Part shown: piece by piece, positions 1 through 11,657 of the stretch | How the letters are laid out: every line of letters starts with the position of its first letter | How positions within the stretch are numbered: the stretch's first letter is position 1 | Assembly: GCF_009857435.1 (NCBI RefSeq) | Contig: NZ_WWCK01000002.1 | Location: 186,001-250,000, forward strand | Length of the DNA: 64,000 nt | From: Duganella rivi | GTDB lineage: Bacteria; Pseudomonadota; Gammaproteobacteria; Burkholderiales; Burkholderiaceae_D | Direction of reading: 5' to 3' | Program-made: the position numbers and the translations under genes | Notes under the pieces: generated by a model | The model's database searches: none | The model's input: the letters and a program-made list of their open reading frames with translations, nothing else | Told to the model about the DNA's origin: nothing

Positions 1-1262
1 TAGTGGAAGTGCTCCGTGCCGGTCGGGGCGTCTTCCGGCATTTCGGCGTGGGCCAGTTCGCCTTGCGGGTCGGCGAACAGCGGGGCGCCGCAGTCATCGC
101 AGAATTCCATCACGTAGCGCTCGGTGTGCTTCTTGATCTGCGTGATGCCCGCTGCGTTCAGATGCGCGGTGATATCTTCCACCGGCGTCATCGGCTTTTG
201 CAGCGCGGTCAGCGCGCCCGGGCCTTCCGGCGGCGTGCCTTCTTCATCTTCCTGCCCGTACAGCGGCCACACCACGCCATAGATCACGTCCGGCGACGAA
301 CGCTGGGTGAAGGCCACGCGGTATTCGTCGATCTGGCCATCGGCGGTTTCTTCGCCAAAGCCGGCAATCACGGCGCGCAGTTCGGATGGCTCTACCGACA
401 GCGTGTGCGTCAGGTAGTGCACCGCCGCGCGGATCGATACCGGGCGAATCAACTTGTCCGCTTCGCGGCAGGCCATGTAGTAAGCCTCCGGCAACAGCAG
501 CTCAACGCCGCAACCCGGCAGCAGACGGTTGACGGTCGGCGTGGCTTGCACACGCCATTGTTCCAGCGCGGAAGCACGCTCGGCAGCGAAGCTGGCTTGA
601 TGCTCGGCCATTTGCCAGCGGAACAGCGGCGCGCCGGCCGGCGCCACCACGGCCACCAGCAGGTAGCGCGTGTCGGCCAGGAACGGTGCGGTTTCCGGCA
701 CCTTGGTGTCGGCCTTCAGCACGCTGCCTTTGATGGCGGCTTGCGCCAGCTTGTGCACTTTGCCGTAGGTCTCGACGTGGCTGCGCGGCAGCTGGTCGAT
801 CGAGAACAGGGTAGGCGACATGGCCAGCTGCGTGCCATCGGCCAGCAGGTGGGCGGAGAAGTGCGCCGTCAGCGTTTGCAGAATATCGGACGGAATCGCG
901 CCGGAGGCAATTGCAAAGCGCGTCCACGCCAGGATGGGCGCGGCCACCAGCAGCACGTCGAATTGCTTGCTGACGCCGTCGGCGGTTTCAACGGTGAAGC
1001 TGCCCGATTCGCTGCCGGCTTCCACACTGTCCATCAACACGTCGTAGGCGTTCAGGTCTTCCTTGAACAGCGCGTTGAGCGTGGCGTCGATGGTGTCCTG
1101 GTGGCCGGTTTTCAAGAGTTTCTGGAGCTGTGCATCGAGGGAGTGTTCCCATGCACGTTCTTCGATGCGGCTAGCCGCCTGCCCAACTGCTTGAGCATAG
1201 GTGGCGAGGCGCTGGCTCTCGGCGGACAACTTGTGAGGTGAAGCTTGTTTTGAACGACGCAT
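1..1262 (-). CDS. DUF2863 family protein (3' part outside window)
   Basis: The reverse strand is open from an ATG at 1262 to the window edge (420 codons, no stop), so the gene is truncated by the window and not broken. The product begins MRRSKQASPHKLSAES and is a cytosolic-looking alpha/beta protein without signal peptide or membrane segments. Near the visible C-terminus is a possible zinc-ribbon half (FCDDCGAPLF). I recognise it as the DUF2863 family of Burkholderiales, which has no assigned function. A likely promoter and the acnA terminator lie just upstream, so it is probably transcribed separately from acnA. The long forward frame over the same bases is a shadow. Confidence 0.8.
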   Translation of the reverse strand, partial: MRRSKQASPHKLSAESQRLATYAQAVGQAASRIEERAWEHSLDAQLQKLLKTGHQDTIDATLNALFKEDLNAYDVLMDSVEAGSESGSFTVETADGVSKQFDVLLVAAPILAWTRFAIASGAIPSDILQTLTAHFSAHLLADGTQLAMSPTLFSIDQLPRSHVETYGKVHKLAQAAIKGSVLKADTKVPETAPFLADTRYLLVAVVAPAGAPLFRWQMAEHQASFAAERASALEQWRVQATPTVNRLLPGCGVELLLPEAYYMACREADKLIRPVSIRAAVHYLTHTLSVEPSELRAVIAGFGEETADGQIDEYRVAFTQRSSPDVIYGVVWPLYGQEDEEGTPPEGPGALTALQKPMTPVEDITAHLNAAGITQIKKHTERYVMEFCDDCGAPLFADPQGELAHAEMPEDAPTGTEHFH

Positions 1263-1297
1263 CGCGCGGAGAGTCTCTATAAAAGTGAATAAAACTG

Positions 1298-1327
1298 ATT
1301 ATGACCCTATTGTAGATGATTCGGCAA
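1298..1327 (-). promoter_or_regulatory. candidate sigma-70 promoter of the DUF2863 gene
   Basis: Reading the minus strand, TTGCCG (1327-1322) and CATAAT (1303-1298) are separated by 18 bases and lie 36 bases upstream of the ATG at 1262. They also follow directly on the terminator of acnA, where a new promoter would be expected. This is a by-eye match to the consensus only. Confidence 0.4.
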
Positions 1328-1335
1328 ACGTGCAT

Positions 1336-1363
1336 AAAAAAACGCCGGGACAAGCCCGGCGTT
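1336..1363 (-). terminator. Rho-independent terminator of the acnA transcript
   Basis: On the minus strand a GC-rich stem AACGCCGGG / CCCGGCGTT with a short loop is followed by a run of T. It lies 22 bases beyond the acnA stop codon and ends the mdh-lyase-acnA strand. Confidence 0.85.
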
Positions 1364-1384
1364 CTCTCTGTAACTGCTTAACGA

Positions 1385-4093
<2,709 letters not shown>

Positions 4094-4128
4094 GACCTCT
4101 CCTTCGGGTGGGTGCGGGTTTTTGGAAC

Positions 4129-4635
4129 TTATTGCAGCGTGTTGGCCGGCGCCTCGGTGATGGCGACCGGCTTCATTTGTTCGGCATTGCGGCATTCATT
4201 GGCCAGCTGGCGGTTTTGCTTGGAATCGAGCAGCATGCCCTTGGCCGGGATGCCGATCCAGATCAGGCCGTAGAGCTTGTTCTCGAAGCGGTTGGCGCCG
4301 GTGGTGGTGCCGACGCGGGTCAGGCGGTGCAGGCGCTTTTTCCAGCGCAGCGCGATGTGCGCTTCGTCGTTGGTGTTGGCGTAGATGGTGATCTTGTTGC
4401 CCAGTTCGCAGTCGAACTCGGTGACGGCGGAATCGGTGATCGATGGTTCGTCGGCTTCTTCATCCGGCGCTTTTGGTTCGACCGGCTTGGCGGCTTTCTT
4501 GGTGGTTTTGGTGACAGCTTTCTTCACCACTTTCTTGGTGGTGTCGCCATCGGTGTTGGCGGCGTGGGCGCCAGTTGCCAGTGTCAGCGAGGCCAGCGTG
4601 AGGCTGCAGGCCATGAATAATTTGGAGATGGACAT
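4129..4635 (-). CDS. secreted MliC-like (C-type lysozyme inhibitor) protein
   Basis: This is a 168-residue exported protein. Residues 1-25 form a signal peptide ending in ATGAHA, followed by a Lys/Pro-rich linker (about 30-60). A compact C-terminal domain begins [14 protein letters not shown] and ends with a second cysteine in LANECRN. The order of strands and the Cys pair resemble the MliC/PliC lysozyme-inhibitor fold, so it could protect periplasmic peptidoglycan from lysozyme; the domain match is by eye. It has a good SD (CAGGAAG). Its start overlaps the stop of the upstream lyase gene by one base (TGATG), implying translational coupling. Its presence between two central-metabolism genes is unexplained. 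Confidence 0.65.
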   Translation of the reverse strand: MSISKLFMACSLTLASLTLATGAHAANTDGDTTKKVVKKAVTKTTKKAAKPVEPKAPDEEADEPSITDSAVTEFDCELGNKITIYANTNDEAHIALRWKKRLHRLTRVGTTTGANRFENKLYGLIWIGIPAKGMLLDSKQNRQLANECRNAEQMKPVAITEAPANTLQ

Positions 4636-5639
4636 CAGTGTGCTTCCTGTTTGTGATCGGTGGTGCTACCGTTGAACAGCGGCGCGACGGATTCGGGCAA
4701 GGTCAGCCCGGCCAGTTTAGCGCGCTGCAAAACAGTCCAATAGTATCTGTAGCTGGCGCGATCATGCAATCGGCCATTTTGGGCAATCGGCCCCCATTGT
4801 ACGGCAGCTGCTTCGTGCAGAATGGCGGCCGCCTCGCTGACCTCGGACAGGCGCGGGGTAAAGGTTTTGATGATCGGCTTGATCTGGTTCGGGTGGATGC
4901 TCCACATGCGCGTAAAGCCGAACTCGGCGGCGGCACGCTGGGCATCGTTGGCGGCGACAGCGGTATCCTTGATCTCGGTGGTCACGTTATGCGACGGCAC
5001 CTTGCCGTGCGCATGGCAGGCGGCGGCGATTTCCAGCTTGGCGCGCGTTACCAGCGGATGGGTGAACTGGCCCGGCGTGCGCATCGCCGCACCGGGAATT
5101 GCGCCGTAGTGCGACGAGACGAAATCCATGATGCCAAACGACAGGCTCTGCACCTGGGGCAGGGCGGCGATCGCGTAGGCGTCGCGCAGGGCGCCGTGGG
5201 TCTCGATCAGCACGTGCACCGGCAAGTCCTTGCGGCCGGCCTTGGCGGCGTGGGTGTTGATCAGCTTGATGGCGCGTTCGACTTCGGCCACGCCATGCAC
5301 CTTGGGCAGCATGATGTAGGCCAGGCGCTGGGCGGCGGCGCAGATGATTTCCACGTCGCGCGCAAAGAACGGGCTGCCGACATCGTGCACGCGGGCGCCG
5401 ATGCGGTTGAATTTGTTCTCGTCGGAGTTGAGCAGTTCGACCACCAGCTTGGCGTGCGCCTCCTCGTTGCCGGCGCTGGCGCCGTCTTCGCAATCGAGGG
5501 TGATGTCGAACAGTGGGCCAAGTTCTTGTTGCAGGGCGATCGACTTGCGCATCAGCTTTTCGGAGCCGGCGTAGTGATCACATGCGGGCAGCAACAGCGG
5601 CTGGCGGTTACCCTGGAATAAAACCTCGGATGGATGCAT
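4635..5639 (-). CDS. HpcH/HpaI aldolase/citrate lyase family protein (CoA-ester lyase)
   Basis: The product is related to the citrate-lyase beta subunit and malyl/citramalyl-CoA lyases, TIM-barrel enzymes that cleave or form CoA thioesters with Mg2+. Visible family features are the acidic metal ligands in DITLDCEDGA, MLPKVHG, LIETHGAL and the C-terminal MWSIHPNQI. The start chosen, ATG at 5639, gives 334 residues beginning MHPSEVLFQG. A GTG 28 codons upstream (5723) is also in frame and neither has a convincing SD. It lies 98 bases after mdh and overlaps the MliC-like gene by one base. The exact substrate cannot be read from sequence. A comparable lyase next to mdh is usual in Burkholderiales. 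Confidence 0.85.
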   Translation of the reverse strand: MHPSEVLFQGNRQPLLLPACDHYAGSEKLMRKSIALQQELGPLFDITLDCEDGASAGNEEAHAKLVVELLNSDENKFNRIGARVHDVGSPFFARDVEIICAAAQRLAYIMLPKVHGVAEVERAIKLINTHAAKAGRKDLPVHVLIETHGALRDAYAIAALPQVQSLSFGIMDFVSSHYGAIPGAAMRTPGQFTHPLVTRAKLEIAAACHAHGKVPSHNVTTEIKDTAVAANDAQRAAAEFGFTRMWSIHPNQIKPIIKTFTPRLSEVSEAAAILHEAAAVQWGPIAQNGRLHDRASYRYYWTVLQRAKLAGLTLPESVAPLFNGSTTDHKQEAH

Positions 5640-5737
5640 GCAGGAAGGATCAGGTGAAACAGATACCGCGCTGCTCTCGGCAGCGCGGCGGGTGCGGCGG
5701 ATCGGTGGTTTAACCGGTTCCACGTGCGGACAGAAGA

Positions 5738-6727
5738 TTATGGCAGCAGGTGCTTAACGCCTTCGCGCTCTTCGGTCAGTTCTTTCAGGGTCAGGTTGAT
5801 GCGCTCTTGCGAGAAGGCGTCGATTTCCAGGCCCTGGACGATTTTGTATTCACCGTTTTCGGTGGTCACTGGGAAGCCGAACATGATGCCTTCAGGGATG
5901 CCGTACGAACCGTCCGATGGCACGCCCATGGTAGTCCACTTGCCGTTGGTGCCAACGTGCCAGTCATGTACGTGGTCGATGGCGGCGTTGGCAGCCGAAG
6001 CAGCCGACGACAGGCCGCGCGCTTCGATGATCGCTGCGCCGCGCTTGCCAACGGTAGGCAGGAACACGTTGGCGTTCCATTCCTGGTCGTTGATCAGGTC
6101 TTTCACGTTTTTGCCGTTCACGGTAGCGAAGCGGTAGTCAGCGTACATGGTTGGCGAGTGGTTGCCCCACACGGTCAGCTTCTCGATGTCTTTCACCTGG
6201 GTGCCGGTCTTGGCAGCCACTTGCGACAGCGCGCGGTTGTGGTCCAGGCGCAGCATGGCGGTGAAGTTCTTCGCTGGCAGCGAAGGCGCCGATTTCATGG
6301 CGATGTAGGCGTTGGTGTTGGCTGGGTTGCCGACCACCAGAACTTTCACGTTGCGCGAAGCGACTTGGTCCAGTGCCTTGCCCTGGGCGGTGAAGATCTG
6401 GGCATTGGCTTCCAGCAGGTCTTTACGCTCCATGCCTGGGCCGCGTGGACGGGCGCCAACCAGCACGGCGTAGTCGACATCCTTGAAGGCGGTCAGTGGA
6501 TCGGAGTGGGCGGTCATCTCGGTCAGCAGCGGGAATGCGCAGTCGTCGATTTCCATCATCACGCCCTTCAGCGCTTTCTGTGCTTTTTCGTCGGCGATTT
6601 CCAGCAGTTGCAGGATAACTGGTTGGTCTTTGCCGAGCATGTCGCCGTTAGCGATACGGAACAGCAGAGCGTAGCCGATTTGGCCGGCGGCGCCGGTGAC
6701 AGCAACACGCAGTGGGGTTTTAGCCAT
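5738..6727 (-). CDS. mdh: malate dehydrogenase (NAD)
   Basis: Mdh oxidises malate to oxaloacetate with NAD+. The 329-residue product is the cytosolic/plant-like type (COG0039), with N-terminal Rossmann motif [19 protein letters not shown], substrate Arg region [24 protein letters not shown] and the catalytic histidine in [11 protein letters not shown]. The ATG at 6727 is preceded by GGAGA. It is the first gene of the leftward operon (mdh, CoA-ester lyase, MliC-like, acnA). It is divergent from gntR, with the dyad elements at 6811-6844 and 6892-6907 in between. Confidence 0.97.
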   Translation of the reverse strand: MAKTPLRVAVTGAAGQIGYALLFRIANGDMLGKDQPVILQLLEIADEKAQKALKGVMMEIDDCAFPLLTEMTAHSDPLTAFKDVDYAVLVGARPRGPGMERKDLLEANAQIFTAQGKALDQVASRNVKVLVVGNPANTNAYIAMKSAPSLPAKNFTAMLRLDHNRALSQVAAKTGTQVKDIEKLTVWGNHSPTMYADYRFATVNGKNVKDLINDQEWNANVFLPTVGKRGAAIIEARGLSSAASAANAAIDHVHDWHVGTNGKWTTMGVPSDGSYGIPEGIMFGFPVTTENGEYKIVQGLEIDAFSQERINLTLKELTEEREGVKHLLP

Positions 6728-6810
6728 GATGAATCTCCAAAGTGGGAAGTGAATCGTTCGTGAAGCAGGGCCGGCGGCCGACCCGGGAAAACGTAATGAT
6801 ACTGCAAAAT

Positions 6811-6844
6811 AAGCGCTTTATAATCGCGTATCCATAAAGCGCTT
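6811..6844. promoter_or_regulatory. 11-bp inverted repeat upstream of mdh
   Basis: AAGCGCTTTAT (6811-6821) and ATAAAGCGCTT (6834-6844) are exact inverted copies separated by 12 bases. Each arm also contains the self-complementary AAGCGCTT. The element lies about 85-115 bases upstream of mdh, where its promoter should be, and could be an operator for a dimeric regulator. No regulator can be named. Confidence 0.5.
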
Positions 6845-6891
6845 GGCTCGGGAGTGTAGGCTTGGCGCCACTATCTGTCAATCCTATCTTA

Positions 6892-6907
6892 TGTCTTATA
6901 TAAGACA
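6892..6907. promoter_or_regulatory. perfect 16-bp palindrome, candidate GntR operator
   Basis: TGTCTTATATAAGACA is a perfect dyad 59 bases upstream of the gntR ATG, in the divergent mdh/gntR region. GntR/HutC-family dimers bind short palindromes of this kind, commonly in their own promoter. The inference is autoregulation and possibly control of mdh. Confidence 0.6.
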
Positions 6908-6966
6908 GATAAGTTATTGCCGTTTTTTCTGGACGGCACCAGTCTTTTGTGGTGAAATCTTGGCCT

Positions 6967-7752
6967 ATGAGTTCCACCCCGTCCAATCCGAATAATAATC
7001 CTGCCGCCGCAAATGCTGGCGGCGCGGGTGGCTCGTCTCCTACTTTCTCTCCTTTGTACCAGCAAATCAAGGCTCTTATTACGCAGAGCCTGCAGTCCGG
7101 CGAGTGGAAGCCGGGCGAGCTGATTCCTAGCGAAGTGGAACTGGCCAACCGTTTCAAGGTCAGCCAGGGCACCGTGCGCAAGGCGATCGACGAGCTGGCG
7201 GCGGAGAACCTGGTGATGCGCAAGCAGGGCAAGGGCACGTTCGTCTCGACCCACCACGAGGCGCGCGCACACTTCCGCTTCCTGCGCCTGATGCCGGACG
7301 AGGGCGTGCCGCACTACCCTGAAAGTAAGTTCATAGAAGTGAAGCGCATGCGCGCGCCGGCCGACGTGGCGCGCCTGCTCGACTTGAAGTCCGGCGACGC
7401 CGTGATCTTCGTCAAGCGCGTGCAGTCGTTCGACGGCGTGCCGACGATTGTCGAGGAGCTGTGGCTGCCGGGTCTCACCTTCAAGGGATTGACTGCCGAG
7501 CGCCTGGAAGAATACAAAGGCCCTATGTACGGCCTGTTTGAGTCGGAATTCGGCACCCGCATGATCCGCGCCACGGAGAAAATCCGTGCCGTCTGTGCCG
7601 GCGCAGACGACGCCGCACTGTTGAAAATTACCGTGAATACGCCGCTGCTGGCGTCCGAGCGGGTCTCGTTTACCTATGGCGACAAGGCGGTCGAGCTGCG
7701 CCGCGGCCTGTACCTGACCGAACGCCATCACTACCACAATGAGTTGAATTGA
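6967..7752 (+). CDS. GntR family transcriptional regulator (HutC/UTRA type)
   Basis: This 261-residue regulator has an N-terminal Ala/Asn-rich tail. A GntR winged helix follows (about residues 25-95, with LIPSEVELANRFKVSQGTVR and KQGKGTFV). The C-terminal UTRA ligand domain (about 105-255) ends with a typical YxxDxxELRRGLYLTERHHY-like segment. Two in-frame starts exist, GTG 6949 and ATG 6967; neither has a clear SD and the ATG is preferred. It is divergent from mdh and upstream of sdhCDAB, so it probably senses a metabolite and controls these TCA genes. The ligand is unknown. Confidence 0.88.
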   Translation: MSSTPSNPNNNPAAANAGGAGGSSPTFSPLYQQIKALITQSLQSGEWKPGELIPSEVELANRFKVSQGTVRKAIDELAAENLVMRKQGKGTFVSTHHEARAHFRFLRLMPDEGVPHYPESKFIEVKRMRAPADVARLLDLKSGDAVIFVKRVQSFDGVPTIVEELWLPGLTFKGLTAERLEEYKGPMYGLFESEFGTRMIRATEKIRAVCAGADDAALLKITVNTPLLASERVSFTYGDKAVELRRGLYLTERHHYHNELN

Positions 7753-7863
7753 TGGAGACACAGCGCGCAGTCATACGGCTGTAGCATTGTTGCGCTGATA
7801 ATACGTTGAGCTACGGAAAGGTAGCCAGAGCCGAGCTTCTCATGGTGTTGCCAACGATTATTT

Positions 7864-7879
7864 TTGTTATATGTAACAA
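7864..7879. promoter_or_regulatory. dyad in the sdhC promoter region
   Basis: TTGTTA-TATG-TAACAA is an inverted repeat with 6-bp arms about 80 bases upstream of sdhC. Its TTATAT core resembles the centre of the palindrome upstream of gntR. It could overlap the sdh promoter and act as an operator; this is inference only. Confidence 0.4.
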
Positions 7880-7959
7880 TAGATATTGGTTATGAGAGTA
7901 GAAATAGGCGAAAATCGCAGTCTCACCAAATTTTTGTATAAGCCTGAGGAGGTCTTGTT

Positions 7960-8382
7960 ATGTCAGAAGCCGTAAGGGAAGCCCCTAAAAAAGAACGGCC
8001 GGAGTTCCGTAACATTCACGTTACCGAACTGTCCAACTACCGCATGCCATTGGCTGCCATCGTATCGATCCTGCACCGTATTTCGGGCGTAGGCATGTTC
8101 GTGCTGCTGCCATTCGTGCTCTATCTCTTGCAGAACTCCCTGCGCTCCGAGATCTCTTTCGCGTACTACGAAGGTTTCGTGACCTACCCGCTGGTCAAAG
8201 TGATCATCCTGGGCCTGTCGTGGAGCTTCCTGCACCACATGCTGGCTGGTATCCGTCACCTGGTGATGGACCTGCACATTGGCCTGGACAAGCACTCGGC
8301 GCGCAAGTCGTCGGCCACCGTTCTGGTCATCAGCCTGGTGCTGACCGCCCTGATCGCCCTGAAACTGTTTGGAGTATTCTGA
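7960..8382 (+). CDS. sdhC: succinate dehydrogenase, cytochrome b556 subunit
   Basis: SdhC is one of two membrane anchors of complex II and carries heme b and part of the quinone site. The 140-residue product has three hydrophobic helices (about 30-55, 75-100 and 115-138). It contains the characteristic SILHRISGVG, and HHMLAGIRHLVMD, which carries the heme-ligand histidine. A strong SD (TGAGGAGGTC) precedes the ATG. It is the first gene of sdhCDAB; the gene downstream starts two bases after its stop. Confidence 0.95.
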   Translation: MSEAVREAPKKERPEFRNIHVTELSNYRMPLAAIVSILHRISGVGMFVLLPFVLYLLQNSLRSEISFAYYEGFVTYPLVKVIILGLSWSFLHHMLAGIRHLVMDLHIGLDKHSARKSSATVLVISLVLTALIALKLFGVF

Positions 8383-8383
8383 A

Positions 8384-8755
8384 ATGTCCATTAACGATAA
8401 CGGTATCGGCCCTAAACGCCGCGTCGTCGGCGCTTCCTATGGCATGCGCGACTGGCTGGCGCAACGCGTCACCGCAGTCATCATGGTGATCTACACCGCC
8501 ACCCTGGTGCTGGCCTTCCTGACCGGCCAGAACTTCACCTACGAAGGCTGGGCCGGCTTGTTCGCCCAGCAGTGGTTCAAACTGGTTACCGCTGTGACCC
8601 TGATCGGCCTGTTCTACCACGCGTGGGTAGGCATGCGTGACGTCTGGATGGACTATGTGCGCGCCGTTGGCCCGCGCCTGTTCCTGCAAATCGCCACCAT
8701 GGCCTGGCTGATCGGCTGCGCCGTGTGGTCGATTCAAATTATCTGGAGTGTCTAA
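8384..8755 (+). CDS. sdhD: succinate dehydrogenase, hydrophobic membrane anchor subunit
   Basis: SdhD is the second membrane anchor of complex II. The 123-residue product has three transmembrane helices and the family segment [29 protein letters not shown] contains the second heme ligand His and conserved Asp/Tyr near the quinone site. The start at 8384 ([11 protein letters not shown]) lies one base after the sdhC stop, with GGAG inside the sdhC 3' end, so the two are translationally coupled. Confidence 0.94.
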   Translation: MSINDNGIGPKRRVVGASYGMRDWLAQRVTAVIMVIYTATLVLAFLTGQNFTYEGWAGLFAQQWFKLVTAVTLIGLFYHAWVGMRDVWMDYVRAVGPRLFLQIATMAWLIGCAVWSIQIIWSV

Positions 8756-8757
8756 TC

Positions 8758-10536
8758 GTGGCAGCTATCAAATCTGCAATCCCTACCCGCCGCTTTGACG
8801 CGGTAATCGTCGGCGCCGGCGGCTCCGGCATGCGCGCATCGCTGCAACTGGCCGAAGCCGGCCTGAATGTGGCTGTTCTCTCCAAAGTGTTCCCAACCCG
8901 TTCCCACACCGTGGCAGCGCAGGGCGGTATCGGCGCCTCGCTGGGCAATATGGCCGAAGACAACTGGTTCTGGCACATGTTCGACACCGTCAAAGGTGGC
9001 GACTACCTGGGCGACCAGGACGCGATCGAATTCATGTGCCGCGAAGCACCGAAGGTCGTGTACGAGCTGGAACACTTCGGCATGCCGTTCGACCGTAACC
9101 CGGACGGCACCATCTATCAGCGTCCGTTCGGCGGCCACACCGCCAACTTCGGTGAAAAAGCTGTGCAGCGCGCTTGCGCCGCAGCTGACCGTACCGGCCA
9201 CGCACTGCTGCACACCCTGTACCAGCGTAACGTCCGCGCACGTACCCACTTCTTCGTGGAGTGGATGGCGCTGGACCTGATCCGCGACGCCGAAGGCGAC
9301 GTGGTTGGTGTGGTAGCCCTGGAAATGGAAACCGGCGAAGTCATGATGCTGGAAGCGAAAACCACCATCTTCGCCACCGGCGGTGCTGGCCGTATCTTCG
9401 CCGCTTCGACCAATGCCTTCATCAACACCGGCGACGGCATGGGTATGGCGGCACGTGCCGGCCTGCCACTGCAAGACATGGAATTCTGGCAGTTCCACCC
9501 GACCGGCGTGGCCGGCGCGGGCGTGCTGATCACCGAAGGTGTACGCGGTGAAGGCGGTATCCTGATCAACTCGGAAGGCGAGCGCTTCATGGAGCGTTAT
9601 GCTCCGACGCTGAAAGACCTGGCGCCGCGCGACTTCGTGTCCCGCTCGATGGACCAGGAGATCAAAGAAGGCCGCGGCTGCGGCCCGAACAAAGACCACG
9701 TCATGCTGGACCTGCGCCACATCGGCAAGGACACCATCGAGAAGCGTCTGCCGTCGATTCTGGAAATCGGCCACAAGTTCGCCAACGTCGATGCGACCAA
9801 GGAACCGATCCCGGTCGTGCCAACCATCCACTACCAGATGGGCGGTATCCCGACCAATATCCACGGCCAGGTTGTCACCCCGAACGGCGACGGCACCCAG
9901 AAAGTGGTCAACGGTCTGTACGCCATCGGCGAATGCGCCTGCGTATCGGTGCACGGCGCCAACCGCCTGGGCACCAACTCGCTGCTGGACCTGGTGGTGT
10001 TCGGCCGCGCAGCCGGCAACCACGTGGTCGCATCGAACCTGAAGCAGAAGGAAAACAAGCCGCTGCCGAAAGACGCCGCCGACTTCGCACTGAACCGCCT
10101 GAACAAGCTGGAAACCTCGACCGGCACTGAGAAAGTGCAGGGCGTGGCCAACGACATCCGTTCGACCATGCAGAAATACTGCGGCGTGTTCCGTACCGAC
10201 GAGATGCTGAACAAAGGCGTCGAAGAGATCATGAAGCTGGACGAGCGCCGCAAGCACGTTTCGTTCAAGGACAAGTCGAAAGTGTTCAACACCGCCCGTG
10301 TTGAAGCACTGGAACTGGACAACCTGATCGAAACCGCGAAAGCGACCATCGTGTCGGCAGCAGCCCGTAAAGAATCGCGCGGCGCCCACGCCCACGACGA
10401 TTTCCCGCACCGCGACGACGACAACTGGATGAAGCACACGCTGTGGTACTCGGAAGGCAACCGCCTGGACTACAAGGCAGTCGTCACCAAGCCGCTGACG
10501 GTTGATACCTTCAAACCGAAACCACGTACTTTCTAA
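8758..10536 (+). CDS. sdhA: succinate dehydrogenase flavoprotein subunit
   Basis: SdhA oxidises succinate to fumarate at a covalently bound FAD on the cytoplasmic face of complex II. The 592-residue product has the FAD-binding [15 protein letters not shown] (about 17-31). The flavinylated histidine is H50 in [21 protein letters not shown] and the C-terminal SDH/fumarate-reductase domain are also present. Translation starts at GTG 8758, two bases after sdhD, with GGAG at 8744-8747. The upstream extension of the frame overlaps sdhD and is not used. FAD attachment is probably aided by SdhE (11313-11594). Confidence 0.97.
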   Translation: MAAIKSAIPTRRFDAVIVGAGGSGMRASLQLAEAGLNVAVLSKVFPTRSHTVAAQGGIGASLGNMAEDNWFWHMFDTVKGGDYLGDQDAIEFMCREAPKVVYELEHFGMPFDRNPDGTIYQRPFGGHTANFGEKAVQRACAAADRTGHALLHTLYQRNVRARTHFFVEWMALDLIRDAEGDVVGVVALEMETGEVMMLEAKTTIFATGGAGRIFAASTNAFINTGDGMGMAARAGLPLQDMEFWQFHPTGVAGAGVLITEGVRGEGGILINSEGERFMERYAPTLKDLAPRDFVSRSMDQEIKEGRGCGPNKDHVMLDLRHIGKDTIEKRLPSILEIGHKFANVDATKEPIPVVPTIHYQMGGIPTNIHGQVVTPNGDGTQKVVNGLYAIGECACVSVHGANRLGTNSLLDLVVFGRAAGNHVVASNLKQKENKPLPKDAADFALNRLNKLETSTGTEKVQGVANDIRSTMQKYCGVFRTDEMLNKGVEEIMKLDERRKHVSFKDKSKVFNTARVEALELDNLIETAKATIVSAAARKESRGAHAHDDFPHRDDDNWMKHTLWYSEGNRLDYKAVVTKPLTVDTFKPKPRTF

Positions 10537-10545
10537 GGCTATAAA

Positions 10546-11256
10546 ATGGCACGCACTCTCAAACTGAAAATTTACCGCTACGACCCGGATCAGGACGCCA
10601 AGCCGTACATGCAAGACGTCACCGTCGAGCTGAAAGACACCGACAAAATGCTGCTGGACGCCCTGCAGCGCATCAAGTCGGACGTGGATGACTCGCTGGC
10701 CCTGCGCCGCTCGTGCCGCGAAGGCGTGTGCGGTTCGGACGCGATGAACATCAACGGCAAGAACGGTCTGGCTTGCACCACCAACCTGAACGAGCTGACC
10801 GAGCCTATCGTGCTGCGTCCGCTGCCAGGCTTGCCGGTGATCCGCGATCTGATCGTCGACATGACCCAGTTCTTCAAGCAGTACGATTCGATCAAGCCAT
10901 ACCTGATCAACGATTCGATCCGCCCAGAGAAAGAGCGCCTGCAGACCCCTGCAGAACGCGAAGAACTCGACGGCCTGTACGAGTGCATCCTGTGCGCGTG
11001 CTGCTCGACCTCGTGCCCATCATTCTGGTGGAACCCGGACAAGTTCGTCGGCCCGGCCGGCCTGCTGCAAGCCTACCGCTTTATCGCCGACTCGCGCGAC
11101 GAAGCCACCGGCCAGCGCCTGGACAACCTGGAAGATCCGTACCGCCTGTTCCGCTGCCACTCGATCATGAACTGCGTCGATGTCTGCCCTAAGGGTCTGA
11201 ACCCGAACAAGGCCATCGGCAAGATCAAAGAGCTGATGGTACGCCGCGCAATCTAA
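10546..11256 (+). CDS. sdhB: succinate dehydrogenase iron-sulfur subunit
   Basis: SdhB passes electrons from the flavin to quinone through three Fe-S clusters. The 236-residue product has the 2Fe-2S ligands in SCREGVCGSDAMNINGK followed by LAC (C57, C62, D65, C77). The 4Fe-4S motif is CILCACCSTSCPSFWW, and the 3Fe-4S ligands lie around CHSIMNCVDVCPKGLNP. It starts nine bases after sdhA, ends the structural sdh genes, and is followed by a strong terminator-like hairpin. Confidence 0.97.
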   Translation: MARTLKLKIYRYDPDQDAKPYMQDVTVELKDTDKMLLDALQRIKSDVDDSLALRRSCREGVCGSDAMNINGKNGLACTTNLNELTEPIVLRPLPGLPVIRDLIVDMTQFFKQYDSIKPYLINDSIRPEKERLQTPAEREELDGLYECILCACCSTSCPSFWWNPDKFVGPAGLLQAYRFIADSRDEATGQRLDNLEDPYRLFRCHSIMNCVDVCPKGLNPNKAIGKIKELMVRRAI

Positions 11257-11264
11257 TGCGCACA

Positions 11265-11294
11265 CGGGCGGCGGCAGTAGCGCCGCCCGTTTTT
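11265..11294 (+). terminator. terminator/attenuator between sdhB and sdhE
   Basis: A 9-bp perfect stem CGGGCGGCG / CGCCGCCCG with a 7-base loop is followed by TTTTT. It lies 8 bases after sdhB and ends 18 bases before the sdhE start, so it should end or reduce transcription before sdhE-gltA. Confidence 0.8.
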
Positions 11295-11312
11295 GTGTAA
11301 AGTAGTAAGACT

Positions 11313-11594
11313 ATGACTGAAACGAACCCTTCTGCGCATCAGTCCGACCCAGCCAACCGTGCCCGCCTGCGCTGGCGCTCCCGTCGGGGTCTGCTGGAAA
11401 ACGACATCATCCTGACGCGTTTTCTGGATGCGCATGAAACCGAATTGACCGACGAGGAAGTGGACGCATTCACGCGGCTCCTCGACTTGTCGGACAATGC
11501 CCTGATGGATCTGGTACTGGCCCGTAAAGAGCCGGAAGGCGAAATCGACCTGCCACACGTGCATGCGATGTTGCAGCGGTTACGTAGTGCGTAG
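11313..11594 (+). CDS. sdhE: FAD assembly factor SdhE
   Basis: SdhE (SDH5/YgfY family) promotes covalent FAD attachment to SdhA. The 93-residue product is the usual length for the family and contains the functional RGxxE motif as RRGLLEND. Acidic helices follow (LTDEEVDAFTRLLDLSDNALMDLVL). It lies between the terminator-like hairpin after sdhB and gltA. The SD is weak. The position next to sdhCDAB supports the call. Confidence 0.92.
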   Translation: MTETNPSAHQSDPANRARLRWRSRRGLLENDIILTRFLDAHETELTDEEVDAFTRLLDLSDNALMDLVLARKEPEGEIDLPHVHAMLQRLRSA

Positions 11595-11657
11595 TTAAAT
11601 CACACCCAGAATTTTTGCTTTTTTTATTCGCATCATCTCTCCAAGAAGGAAGAGTCC

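Noticed and set aside
3..1241. 412-residue forward frame at the left edge
   Set aside because: Opposite the open DUF2863 gene; the composition is that of an antisense shadow and the reverse strand gives a coherent protein.
8752..10614. 620-residue reverse reading frame opposite sdhA
   Set aside because: Antisense shadow of sdhA; it crosses gene boundaries and lacks any family motif.
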